Both the position numbers and the translations under genes were made by a program. DNA of 21,065 nt, from positions 1 through 21,065 of the forward strand of contig DFEO01000102.1 in the NCBI GenBank assembly GCA_002368715.1, given 5' to 3'. Source of the stretch: Ruminococcus sp. UBA3800. GTDB taxonomy: Bacteria > Bacillota > Clostridia > Oscillospirales > Ruminococcaceae. How positions within the stretch are numbered: the first letter of the stretch is position 1; every line of letters starts with the position of its first letter. The notes below the pieces were generated by a model that saw only the letters and a program-made list of their open reading frames with translations, did no database searches and had not been told where the DNA came from. Below, one piece after another: positions 14,614-21,065 of the stretch.

Positions 14614-15222
14614 TCATCCCTCCTTCAGCGACACGAAGTTTTTAAGTATCCTGAGACCTGTCTGTCCGCTTTTTTCAGGATGGAACTGACAGCCGTAAAC
14701 GAACCGTCCGTCCGATACGACAGCAGGTATCTTTGAGCCGTATTCAACATAAGCATTAAGCGCTTCATCCCCGCAGTAAGCCTGATAGGAGTGGACAAAG
14801 TAAACATACTCGTCCTCGCCGAGGCCTTCAAACAGCGGACACTGTCTGTTATACTCAAGCTTGTTCCAGCCCATGTGGGGGATGACAAGCCCCGTGTCCG
14901 GGATGCGGTCAACATAGCCCTTTATAAGCCCCAGGCCCTCACGCTCGCCGAACTCAAAGCTTTTGCAAAAAAGCAGCTGCATACCGAGACAGATACCCAT
15001 AAAGGGCTTCTCTGACGCAGCCTTTTTTACGGTGTCCACAAGGCCGCTCTCCTCCAGCTTGTCCATAGCCCACTGAAAGGCGCCCACACCGGGGAGTATC
15101 ACCTTGTCAGCCGAGAGTATCTCTCCCGGGTCGGAGGTGAGAGCGCTTTTGACACCAAGAAAATCCAGCGCATTCTTTACCGAGAAGATATTTCCTGCGC
15201 CATAGTCGATAATTGCGATCAT
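14614..15222 (-). CDS. hisH: Imidazole glycerol phosphate synthase glutaminase subunit
   Basis: HisH is the class I glutamine amidotransferase that feeds ammonia to HisF. The 202-residue protein has the nucleophile C78 in [10 protein letters not shown] and the His-Glu pair H181 and E183 in [10 protein letters not shown]. The N-terminus [15 protein letters not shown] is typical. The ATG at 15222 has GGAG at about 8 bases and overlaps the hisB stop by four bases. It pairs with hisF directly downstream. Confidence 0.97.
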   Translation of the reverse strand: MIAIIDYGAGNIFSVKNALDFLGVKSALTSDPGEILSADKVILPGVGAFQWAMDKLEESGLVDTVKKAASEKPFMGICLGMQLLFCKSFEFGEREGLGLIKGYVDRIPDTGLVIPHMGWNKLEYNRQCPLFEGLGEDEYVYFVHSYQAYCGDEALNAYVEYGSKIPAVVSDGRFVYGCQFHPEKSGQTGLRILKNFVSLKEG

Positions 15223-15800
15223 TCCAAAACTCCCTTTGTCGAAAGGACTGCTCCGCCCGAGAGCTTTACTGCATCTTTAAGGGCGTGTGCGCAGGCCTTG
15301 AACATAGCTTCTATAATGTGGTGGTCATTCTTGCCGTAAAGCTCATTTATGTGGAGCGTTATCCCGGCATTGAAAGCAAAGGCTCTGAAAAACTCCTCGG
15401 TAAGGCAGGTGTCAAACTCGCCCACCCTGTCATCACTGAAATCTCCGCTGAAAACGAGGAAGGGTCTTCCGCTTATATCAAGAGAACAAAAGCAAAGGCT
15501 CTCGTCCATAGGCACGAACGCAGACCCATAGCGCTTTATGCCTGCCTTGTCGCCGAGAGCTTCGGCAAAAGCTTTGCCAAGACAGATGCCTGTGTCCTCC
15601 ACCGAGTGGTGAGCGTCCACATAAAGGTCGCCCTTGCATCTTACATCAAGATCTATCCCGCTGTGAACGCCGAACGCTGTGAGCATATGGTCAAAAAAGC
15701 CTATGCCTGTGTCGATATTGACCCTGCCCTCACCGTCAAGCCTTACAAAGACCTCGATCTCTGTTTCCTTTGTTTTTCTGCTGATCTGTGCTGTTCTCAT
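15219..15800 (-). CDS. hisB: Imidazoleglycerol-phosphate dehydratase
   Basis: This enzyme removes water from imidazole glycerol phosphate, using two Mn ions held by repeated His motifs. The 193-residue protein is the monofunctional form, with no phosphatase domain. Visible motifs are GIGFFDHML, DAHHSVEDTG, KNDHHIIEA and the C-terminal [11 protein letters not shown] 15800 is chosen because AGGTG lies 6-7 bases upstream; the GTG at 15809 would be inside that site. The gene follows orf156 by 9 bases. A separate histidinol-phosphate phosphatase must be encoded elsewhere. Confidence 0.96.
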   Translation of the reverse strand: MRTAQISRKTKETEIEVFVRLDGEGRVNIDTGIGFFDHMLTAFGVHSGIDLDVRCKGDLYVDAHHSVEDTGICLGKAFAEALGDKAGIKRYGSAFVPMDESLCFCSLDISGRPFLVFSGDFSDDRVGEFDTCLTEEFFRAFAFNAGITLHINELYGKNDHHIIEAMFKACAHALKDAVKLSGGAVLSTKGVLE

Positions 15801-15809
15801 AATAATCAC

Positions 15810-16280
15810 CTAGATCTTTCCCATATAAACTGCCGCTGTCAGCTCTATTGCCGACGCAAAGAACGCAAGTGTGATGAACACAAGTGATATCCTTCTTCTC
15901 CTGCAGTTGTATTCCTTAACTATGATAACGTCATCTCCCGGAGCTTTCTTCTTGCAGAGAAGCACATTGTTTTCAGGTGAAAACATCCTGTCAAAGGCTT
16001 TCTCCTCATACTCCTCTCTGCTTACACAGCGATAGATCTCGCCGTCCTGCTCAAATTCGAGCACGGCTCTTATCAGTTCGCCGCTAAGCTCCTCACGCTT
16101 GTCAAGCGGATAAACAACGTCTTTTTTTGCTGTCTGATAGCCCACCGCAAACCCTGCCAGTGATGCGCTCACACGCTTTCTTGAAAAGCCCGTCACAATA
16201 CGGCTTATGAACATATAGATAATGGGTGCGACCCCTGCCGCCGCCGTGACGATGAGCGCTGCTGTAAGTCCCTGTGACAT
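15810..16280 (-). CDS. Two-helix membrane protein of unknown function between hisD and hisB
   Basis: A 156-residue protein with a membrane helix near the N-terminus (about residues 5-28, LTAALIVTAAAGVAPIIYMF) and another at about 132-152 near the C-terminus. Between them is a charged soluble part with LEFEQDGEIYRCVS, a short helix with EEYEEKAFDRMF, and APGDDVIIVKEYNCRRRR just before the second helix. The order is the same as in the DUF3592-like protein at the operon end, so a distant relationship is possible, but the match is weak. GAGGAC lies 8 bases before ATG 16280, overlapping the end of hisD by spacing of only 3 bases between genes. Its stop is next to the hisB ribosome site. Function unknown. 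Confidence 0.68.
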   Translation of the reverse strand: MSQGLTAALIVTAAAGVAPIIYMFISRIVTGFSRKRVSASLAGFAVGYQTAKKDVVYPLDKREELSGELIRAVLEFEQDGEIYRCVSREEYEEKAFDRMFSPENNVLLCKKKAPGDDVIIVKEYNCRRRRISLVFITLAFFASAIELTAAVYMGKI

Positions 16281-16283
16281 AGG

Positions 16284-17579
16284 TCAGTCCTCGAACCTTA
16301 CCTTGATAGCGTTTGCGTGAGCGGTAAGACCCTCTTTTTCTGCCACAAGAACGATGTCGTCCTTAGCTTCTCTTAAAGCGTCCTCGGTATAGTAGATAAA
16401 GCTCGAACGCTTCTCAAAGCTGTTTACTCCCAGAGGCGAGAAGAACCTTGCGGTGCCGCTTGTGGGAAGAACGTGGTTAGGTCCTGCATAGTAGTCGCCG
16501 AGAGGCTCTGACGCATAGGAACCGAGGAACACAGAGCCTGCGTTATCGAGCCTGCCCACATATTCCATGGGGTTCTCGAACAAAACTTCCAGGTGCTCGG
16601 GAGCATAGCGGTTTGCCATTTCAACAGCCTGGTCGGCGCTCTCACAAACCATAACTGCGCCGAAGCTTGTAAGCGACTTTTCGATGATATCCTTTCTTTC
16701 AAGATACTGCATCTGTCTGTCGATCTCTTTTATCGTTTCATCAGCAACTCTCTCGCTGGTGGTGACAAGGATAGAAGATGCAAGCACATCGTGCTCGGCC
16801 TGTGACATAAGGTCGGCAGCAACAAACTTCGGGTCTGCTGTATCGTCAGCCATAACAAGTATCTCGCTGGGGCCTGCGACCATATCTATATCCACAGTTC
16901 CGTAAAGGAGCTTTTTAGCTGTTGCGACATAGATGTTTCCCGGACCCACTATCTTATCGACCTTCGGGATCTGTTCGGTGCCGTAGGCAAGAGCAGCTAT
17001 CGCCTGAGCGCCGCCTGCCATAAACACCCTGTCAACTCCGCACAGAGCAGCAGCCACAAGGATATCCTTATTCGGGGTGCCGTCCTTCAAAGGAGGTGTG
17101 ACCATTATTATCTCGCCAACTCCGGCTATCTTGGCAGGAACAGCGTTCATAAGCACGCTCGAAGGATAAGCAGCCGTTCCGCCCGGAACATAAAGACCGA
17201 CCTTACTCAGTCCCCTTACCTTCTGTCCCATAATGCAGCCATCGGCTCTTGCATTAACAAAGCTCTGGGACTTCTGTCTCTGGTGGAAATCGGTTATGTT
17301 TGCTATGCTGTTGAGCAGAGCATCTACAAAACGCTGATCTGCCTCGGTCAGAGCGTCATTTATTACATCTCTCGGCACCTCGTAATACTCAGGGAGCTTT
17401 CCGTCAAACTTCTCGGTATAGGCTTTGACAGCCTCATCTCCGCCGTTTTTCACCGTCTCGATTATCTCACCGACAACAGCGGTGACCTTTTTGTCGGTCT
17501 CGCCGCTTCGCTTTTCAAGCTGCTTGAAAAACTCGACCTCATCGGTGCCGTTCACATATATCTTCTTTATGTCGATCAT
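16284..17579 (-). CDS. hisD: Histidinol dehydrogenase
   Basis: HisD performs the last two oxidations, histidinol to histidine, with NAD and a bound Zn ion. The 431-residue protein has YVPGGTAAYPSS near 130, VGPGNIYVATAKKLL from 211, GPSEILVMADDTADP from 236, and the Zn ligands Q260 and H263 in MSQAEHD. The later ligand region PLGDYYAGPNHVLPTSGTAR is intact. The start at 17579 has AGGA 12 bases upstream, a weak site. The gene lies 18 bases after hisG. Confidence 0.97.
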   Translation of the reverse strand: MIDIKKIYVNGTDEVEFFKQLEKRSGETDKKVTAVVGEIIETVKNGGDEAVKAYTEKFDGKLPEYYEVPRDVINDALTEADQRFVDALLNSIANITDFHQRQKSQSFVNARADGCIMGQKVRGLSKVGLYVPGGTAAYPSSVLMNAVPAKIAGVGEIIMVTPPLKDGTPNKDILVAAALCGVDRVFMAGGAQAIAALAYGTEQIPKVDKIVGPGNIYVATAKKLLYGTVDIDMVAGPSEILVMADDTADPKFVAADLMSQAEHDVLASSILVTTSERVADETIKEIDRQMQYLERKDIIEKSLTSFGAVMVCESADQAVEMANRYAPEHLEVLFENPMEYVGRLDNAGSVFLGSYASEPLGDYYAGPNHVLPTSGTARFFSPLGVNSFEKRSSFIYYTEDALREAKDDIVLVAEKEGLTAHANAIKVRFED

Positions 17580-17597
17580 TTTCCGTTCTTCCTTTCT

Positions 17598-18230
17598 TTA
17601 CAGATTCTTGACTATAAGCTCAACAAGCGCTTCTATCTCTTTCTGCCGAAGCTTCATACTCACGGTATTTACAATGAGTCTTGCGGAAACAGGACACACA
17701 TCCTCATAGACCTCGAGCCCGTTTTCCTTGAGTGTTGTGCCCGTTTCGACGATATCGACTATACCGTCTGCCAGCTCCAGCAGAGGAGCCAGCTCCACCG
17801 AACCCTCTATCTTGATTATCTCAACGTCCATTCCCTTTGCTTCAAAAAAGCGCCTGGTAATATTGGGATACTTAGTCGCAACTGTTTTCACACCAAAGCC
17901 GCTGTAAAAATCAGTTCCCTTTTTAACAGCCAGCGCAAATTTGCACCTGCCGAAGCCAAGATCCACCATCTCGAAAAACTTGCCCTGCATCTCCATTATG
18001 GTGTCTTTACCAACAACGCCCAGGTCGCACACTCCGTGCTCAACATAGGTGATAACATCGTTTGCCTTTGCAAGCACGACCTCAGCGTTTGCATCCTTTA
18101 TCGGAAGAATGAGCTTTCTTCCCTTTTCTCTCACGGCGGTGCAGTCGAAACCGATCTTCTCCAGCAGACCTACCGTGTCCTTTTCAAGCCTTCCCTTTGT
18201 CAGGGCTATCCTAAGCGGTTTGCTATTCAT
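17598..18230 (-). CDS. hisG: ATP phosphoribosyltransferase, short form (catalytic subunit)
   Basis: HisG condenses ATP with PRPP in the first and controlled step of the pathway. At 210 residues this is the short form, without the C-terminal ACT-like regulatory domain, so it needs HisZ as its partner. The N-terminal LRIALTKGRL and the PRPP loop at 154-166 (DGIVDIVETGTTL) are clear. GGAGAAAACAGG precedes the ATG, and the hisZ stop lies 12 bases upstream. Feedback by histidine is expected to act through HisZ. Confidence 0.97.
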   Translation of the reverse strand: MNSKPLRIALTKGRLEKDTVGLLEKIGFDCTAVREKGRKLILPIKDANAEVVLAKANDVITYVEHGVCDLGVVGKDTIMEMQGKFFEMVDLGFGRCKFALAVKKGTDFYSGFGVKTVATKYPNITRRFFEAKGMDVEIIKIEGSVELAPLLELADGIVDIVETGTTLKENGLEVYEDVCPVSARLIVNTVSMKLRQKEIEALVELIVKNL

Positions 18231-18242
18231 CCTGTTTTCTCC

Positions 18243-19445
18243 TTATCCCACACTTGTCTGTGTTATATCGTCTGCGACCCTTATTACTTTCTTTATGCCC
18301 CTGTTCTTTGCATATTCCACGCTCTGCTCGAAGGTGTCAAAAAGTGAATTCTCGACACATAAGCCCTCGCTCACGAGTTTCTGAGCATAGCTTATCGCCT
18401 CAACAACGTGTCCCTTTTCGCCAAAAACGACAGCATCCGGAGTCTTGAGCTCGCTCTTCTCGCCAATGCGGCTGAGGTGTCTTGCCACAGCTCCCACATT
18501 TATCCCGAAGCCAACGGCTGTACACTCCTTGCCAAACTCTCCGATAAGTCCATCATAGCGGCCGCCCTTCAGAACGGTCTGGCCTATCTCGGAAAGATAG
18601 CCCCTGAACACTATCCCCGTATAATATGCAGTATGCGATACTATACCAAGGTCTACCGATATCTTGCCCTCAAATCCGAGTGCAGAAAGACGCTCATATT
18701 CCTCTCTCAGGTCACTGAGTATCCTGCTTATCCTGTCATCCGTATATATCTTCTCTGCCCTGTCAAACACCTCGGCACCGCCGAAAAGCGCAGGAAGCTG
18801 TCTGAGCGCATTGGTTACAGGACTGTCGCCCACCTCGCTCAGCAGATCGTTGAGCGCAGGATAATTCTTTGTGGATATGAGCATCCTTATATCCTCACGC
18901 ACACCTTCATCAACGTCAAGCTTTGCCACCAGCTCCTTAAAATAGCCTATGTGACCCAGCTCCAGTCTGAAATTTTCCCTGTCAAACTCCGAAAGTGCTG
19001 TCACAGCCGTACACAGCACCTCATAGTCGGCTCTCTTGCTGTTCTGTCCGCCTATAAGCTCGATGCCGGCCATAACGTTCTCGTCCGTCTTGCCCTTTAA
19101 TAGCGCATTATTCTGGTAAACGCTCTGGCTGTAAAAAAGCCTCAGCGGCAGATCTGCATCTTTAAGCCTTGTTGCCACGAGCCTTGCTATCGGGATCGTG
19201 GAGTCGGGACGCATAACTATGAGCCTGCCCTTCGAGTCGGTCATCTTGTAAAGGTTCTCCTGCATGAAGTTGCGGCTGCTGCCGCTGAAAACATCGTAAA
19301 ACTCTATTCCCGGTGTAACTACCTCGCTGTAACCGAGCCCTGAAAAAAGCCCCGTAAGCTTGTTCTCGACCTCTCTTCTTGCCTTGCATTCCTCAAACAG
19401 AAGGTCTCTTGTTCCCTCTGGAGTTATAAGATCGTATCTTTTCAT
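18243..19445 (-). CDS. hisZ: ATP phosphoribosyltransferase regulatory subunit HisZ
   Basis: HisZ is a paralogue of histidyl-tRNA synthetase that lost charging activity and forms a complex with short HisG to activate it and sense histidine. The 400-residue protein keeps class II synthetase blocks: TPEGTRDLLF at the N-terminus, VMRPDSTIPIARL (motif 2 area, with RPDST where HisRS has RPEGT), GIELIGG, and GGRYDGLIGEFG late. A C-terminal tail of about 80 residues is divergent from the anticodon-binding domain. ATG 19445 has AAAGGA at 6-7 bases; the ATG at 19460 lacks a site. It is the first gene of the operon. Short HisG next door makes HisZ far more likely than HisS. Confidence 0.95.
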   Translation of the reverse strand: MKRYDLITPEGTRDLLFEECKARREVENKLTGLFSGLGYSEVVTPGIEFYDVFSGSSRNFMQENLYKMTDSKGRLIVMRPDSTIPIARLVATRLKDADLPLRLFYSQSVYQNNALLKGKTDENVMAGIELIGGQNSKRADYEVLCTAVTALSEFDRENFRLELGHIGYFKELVAKLDVDEGVREDIRMLISTKNYPALNDLLSEVGDSPVTNALRQLPALFGGAEVFDRAEKIYTDDRISRILSDLREEYERLSALGFEGKISVDLGIVSHTAYYTGIVFRGYLSEIGQTVLKGGRYDGLIGEFGKECTAVGFGINVGAVARHLSRIGEKSELKTPDAVVFGEKGHVVEAISYAQKLVSEGLCVENSLFDTFEQSVEYAKNRGIKKVIRVADDITQTSVG

Positions 19446-19472
19446 ACTGTTTCCTTTCATTCACTTTAGCGT

Positions 19473-19486
19473 GGTAAACTATTACC
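19473..19486. repeat. Second GGTAA/TTACC dyad in the his leader
   Basis: GGTAA, four bases, TTACC form a perfect 5-bp inverted repeat about 10-23 bases downstream of the predicted transcript start. It shares the GGTAA half-site with the main operator and could be a second binding site or a small RNA hairpin. Confidence 0.45.
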
Positions 19487-19490
19487 ATAT

Positions 19491-19508
19491 TATCATAGCA
19501 CTATGGTA
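19491..19508. promoter_or_regulatory. 18-bp dyad operator over the his -10 and start site
   Basis: TATCATAG-CA-CTATGGTA is an 8-2-8 inverted repeat with one mismatched position. It spans the -10 (19508-19503) and the predicted start near 19496, the expected place for a repressor. A longer inverted pair, TTACCATA (19482-19489) and TATGGTAA (19502-19509), overlaps it. The 18-bp 8-2-8 plan is like TrpR-type operators, so a TrpR/YerC-like histidine repressor is a reasonable guess. No T-box features are in the short leader. Confidence 0.6.
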
Positions 19509-19531
19509 ACACATTTCAGCCCGTTTGTCAA
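19503..19531 (-). promoter_or_regulatory. Sigma-A promoter of the his operon
   Basis: TTGACA at 19531-19526 matches consensus exactly, followed by 17 bases and TACCAT at 19508-19503 (4 of 6). The predicted start near 19496 leaves a leader of about 51 bases before hisZ. It lies in the 129-base gap after polC. Confidence 0.8.
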
Positions 19532-19574
19532 CAGCACAGCAAAAGATTTAAAGTATCTTTGTAGGAACGAACCA

Positions 19575-21065
19575 TTAAAACAGCGTGAGCTGATTGGATT
19601 TAGGCATATCGCCGAAAGCGTTATAGCGCTCGAGCGTATCGATAACGGCGCTGGAAACGCCGCTCTGCTGCTGGAATTCCTCGATAGAGATAAAATCTCC
19701 GTTCTGAGCCTTTTCATAAATGCTCTTTGCTGCGCTCTCACCGACACCGTCAAGCGCCACAAAGGGCAGCCTCAGCTTGTCGTCCTCTTCCACCTGGAAA
19801 ATGGTTGCGTGAGACTTGTGGATATCCACCGGCAGAAAGCTCATCCCACGGGCAAGCATCTCATTTTCAATCATAAGGATATCGAGCACATCGGAATCCT
19901 TACCGCTCAGCTCGTCCTTGGGGCGTGATGACAGCTCCTCTATCCTGCTTCTGACGATGTCCTTGCCCCTTACTGCGCTGTCGGCGTCAAAGTCTCCGCC
20001 CTTGACAGTAAAATATGTCGCATAGAAATATATCGGCATATGCACCTTGAACCAGCACAGCCTTATCGCCGCTGTTACATAAGCGGCAGCGTGAGCCTTG
20101 GGGAACATATACTTTATTTTCAGACAGCTCTCGATATACCACTCCGGCACATCGTGGGCTCTCATATCCGCTTTCATCTCCTCGGTAAGGAGCTTTGGAG
20201 CCTTACCCTTTCGGGTTATCTCCATTATCTTGAATGCAAGCTTCGGCTCGAGGCCGTGATAAAGCAGATATGTCATTATGCTGTCTCTGGTTCCGATAAC
20301 ATTGGAAATATCGCAGGTGCCGTTTGCAATGAGCTCCTGTGCGTTTCCGAGCCACACGTCTGTTCCGTGGGAAAGGCCGGATATCTGCAAAAGGTCCGAG
20401 AAATTCTTGGGCTTTGCATCAAGGAGCATCTGTCTTACGAAGGGTGTTCCCATCTCGGGGATACCCAGAGTTCCCGTTTTGCACAGGATATCGTCCTCGG
20501 TGACACCGAGCGCCTTTGGAGATGTGAACAGCGAATAAACATCGGGGTCCGACATCGGACAGGCATTTATATCCATGCCCGTAAAGTCCTCGAGGTATTT
20601 ATACATCGTCGGATTATCGTGTCCCAGCTCATCGAGCTTCAATATAGTGTCGTGCATCGAACGGAAGTCAAAATGAGTCGTCACCATATCCGAGTCTGTT
20701 TTGTCAGCAGGGTGCTGGACAGGGGTAAAGTCCGTTACCTCGTAGTCACCTGGGATAACGACCATTCCGCCCGGGTGCTGAGATGTCGTTCTCTTTACTC
20801 CGCAGCAGCCGAGCTTGAGCCTTTCTATCTCCGCCTTTGAGACTTTCAGCGGAGCGTCCGGGCTGGGCTTGCGCTTTTCAAGGTATTTCATAACATAGCC
20901 AAAGGCTGTTTTTTCCTGTATCATGCCGATAGTACCGGCCTTGAAAACGTGATCCGAGCCGAAGAGCTCTTCTGTGTAGCGGTGAGCTCTTGCCTGATAG
21001 TCGCCCGAGAAGTTAAGGTCGATATCAGGAGCCTTGTCTCCGTCGAAGCCGAGGAAGGTCTCGAA
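19575..21065 (-). CDS. polC: DNA polymerase III alpha subunit, PolC type, C-terminal part
   Basis: PolC is the main replicative polymerase of low-GC Gram-positives, with a built-in 3'-5' exonuclease. The frame is open from the right window edge, giving the last 496 residues; the rest is outside. The visible part starts in the palm, with [13 protein letters not shown] holding two catalytic aspartates (visible residues 14 and 16). Next come [17 protein letters not shown], the [18 protein letters not shown] finger region, and a helix-hairpin-helix-like end ([16 protein letters not shown]). It ends in QLTLF, the beta-clamp binding motif. The gene ends 44 bases before the his -35. A weak AT-rich hairpin (19542-19560) follows but is not a clear terminator. 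Confidence 0.97.
   Translation of the reverse strand, partial: FETFLGFDGDKAPDIDLNFSGDYQARAHRYTEELFGSDHVFKAGTIGMIQEKTAFGYVMKYLEKRKPSPDAPLKVSKAEIERLKLGCCGVKRTTSQHPGGMVVIPGDYEVTDFTPVQHPADKTDSDMVTTHFDFRSMHDTILKLDELGHDNPTMYKYLEDFTGMDINACPMSDPDVYSLFTSPKALGVTEDDILCKTGTLGIPEMGTPFVRQMLLDAKPKNFSDLLQISGLSHGTDVWLGNAQELIANGTCDISNVIGTRDSIMTYLLYHGLEPKLAFKIMEITRKGKAPKLLTEEMKADMRAHDVPEWYIESCLKIKYMFPKAHAAAYVTAAIRLCWFKVHMPIYFYATYFTVKGGDFDADSAVRGKDIVRSRIEELSSRPKDELSGKDSDVLDILMIENEMLARGMSFLPVDIHKSHATIFQVEEDDKLRLPFVALDGVGESAAKSIYEKAQNGDFISIEEFQQQSGVSSAVIDTLERYNAFGDMPKSNQLTLF

Noticed and set aside
17283..18347. 354-codon plus-strand open frame
   Set aside because: It is antisense to hisG, the end of hisZ and the start of hisD; composition is that of a shadow frame, rich in Leu, His and Cys without a domain pattern.
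19541..19561. Terminator after polC
   Set aside because: AAAGAT/ATCTTT is a weak AT-only stem with no proper T-run on the correct side, so it is not called a terminator.
19446..19574. T-box or other riboswitch ahead of the his operon
   Set aside because: The predicted leader is about 51 bases and has no specifier stem, T-box sequence or antiterminator; only short dyads are present.
20040..20840. 266-codon plus-strand open frame
   Set aside because: Antisense to polC, which is well conserved over this stretch.
1..21065. Mobile elements, CRISPR arrays, tRNA or rRNA genes
   Set aside because: Looked for on both strands by motif and repeat pattern; none was seen.

Overview
All supported genes in this window lie on the minus strand, so the region reads from right to left. 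The gene set points to a low-to-mid GC Gram-positive of the class Clostridia, most likely a Ruminococcus-like member of the Oscillospiraceae. The reasons are a PolC-type replicative polymerase, the SepF/YlmE/YlmH/DivIVA division cluster, a short HisG paired with HisZ, and clear Shine-Dalgarno sequences. The genus is an inference from gene style and order; no marker gene for taxonomy is present.

Right to left there are three blocks. (1) 21065-19575 is the C-terminal third of polC, cut by the window edge. (2) 19531-12444 is a histidine biosynthesis operon, hisZ-hisG-hisD-orf156-hisB-hisH-hisF-orf97-hisI-hisE-orf131. It starts at a good sigma-A promoter whose -10 and start site lie inside an 18-bp dyad, and ends at a strong intrinsic terminator. 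It lacks hisA, hisC and a histidinol-phosphate phosphatase gene, and carries three small membrane-protein genes, each tightly coupled to its neighbours. A single gene for a cysteine-rich protein of unknown function (12366-11617) follows, with its own probable promoter and terminator. (3) 11549-1 is a long co-directional run behind a perfect TTGACA-17-TATAAT promoter: miaB, a YlbF/YmcA-family gene, mutS, mutL, miaA, hfq, an HlyD-like membrane adaptor, a YggS/YlmE PLP protein, sepF, ylmH and a divIVA that runs off the left edge.

The genes work together as histidine synthesis from PRPP and ATP (HisG-HisZ, HisE, HisI, HisF-HisH, HisB, HisD), tRNA A37 modification (MiaA makes i6A, MiaB makes ms2i6A), mismatch repair (MutS-MutL), RNA regulation (Hfq, YlbF family) and septum placement and assembly (SepF, DivIVA, with YlmH and YlmE).

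Most of the window is ordinary housekeeping DNA. No mobile element, CRISPR array, tRNA, rRNA or phage gene was seen, and no stretch over about 140 bases lacks a gene. The parts worth a second look are the his operator, the membrane proteins embedded in the his operon, the Cys-rich orphan gene, the Cys-tailed YlbF-family protein, and the HlyD-like protein in the division cluster. I did not find a convincing new multi-gene system.
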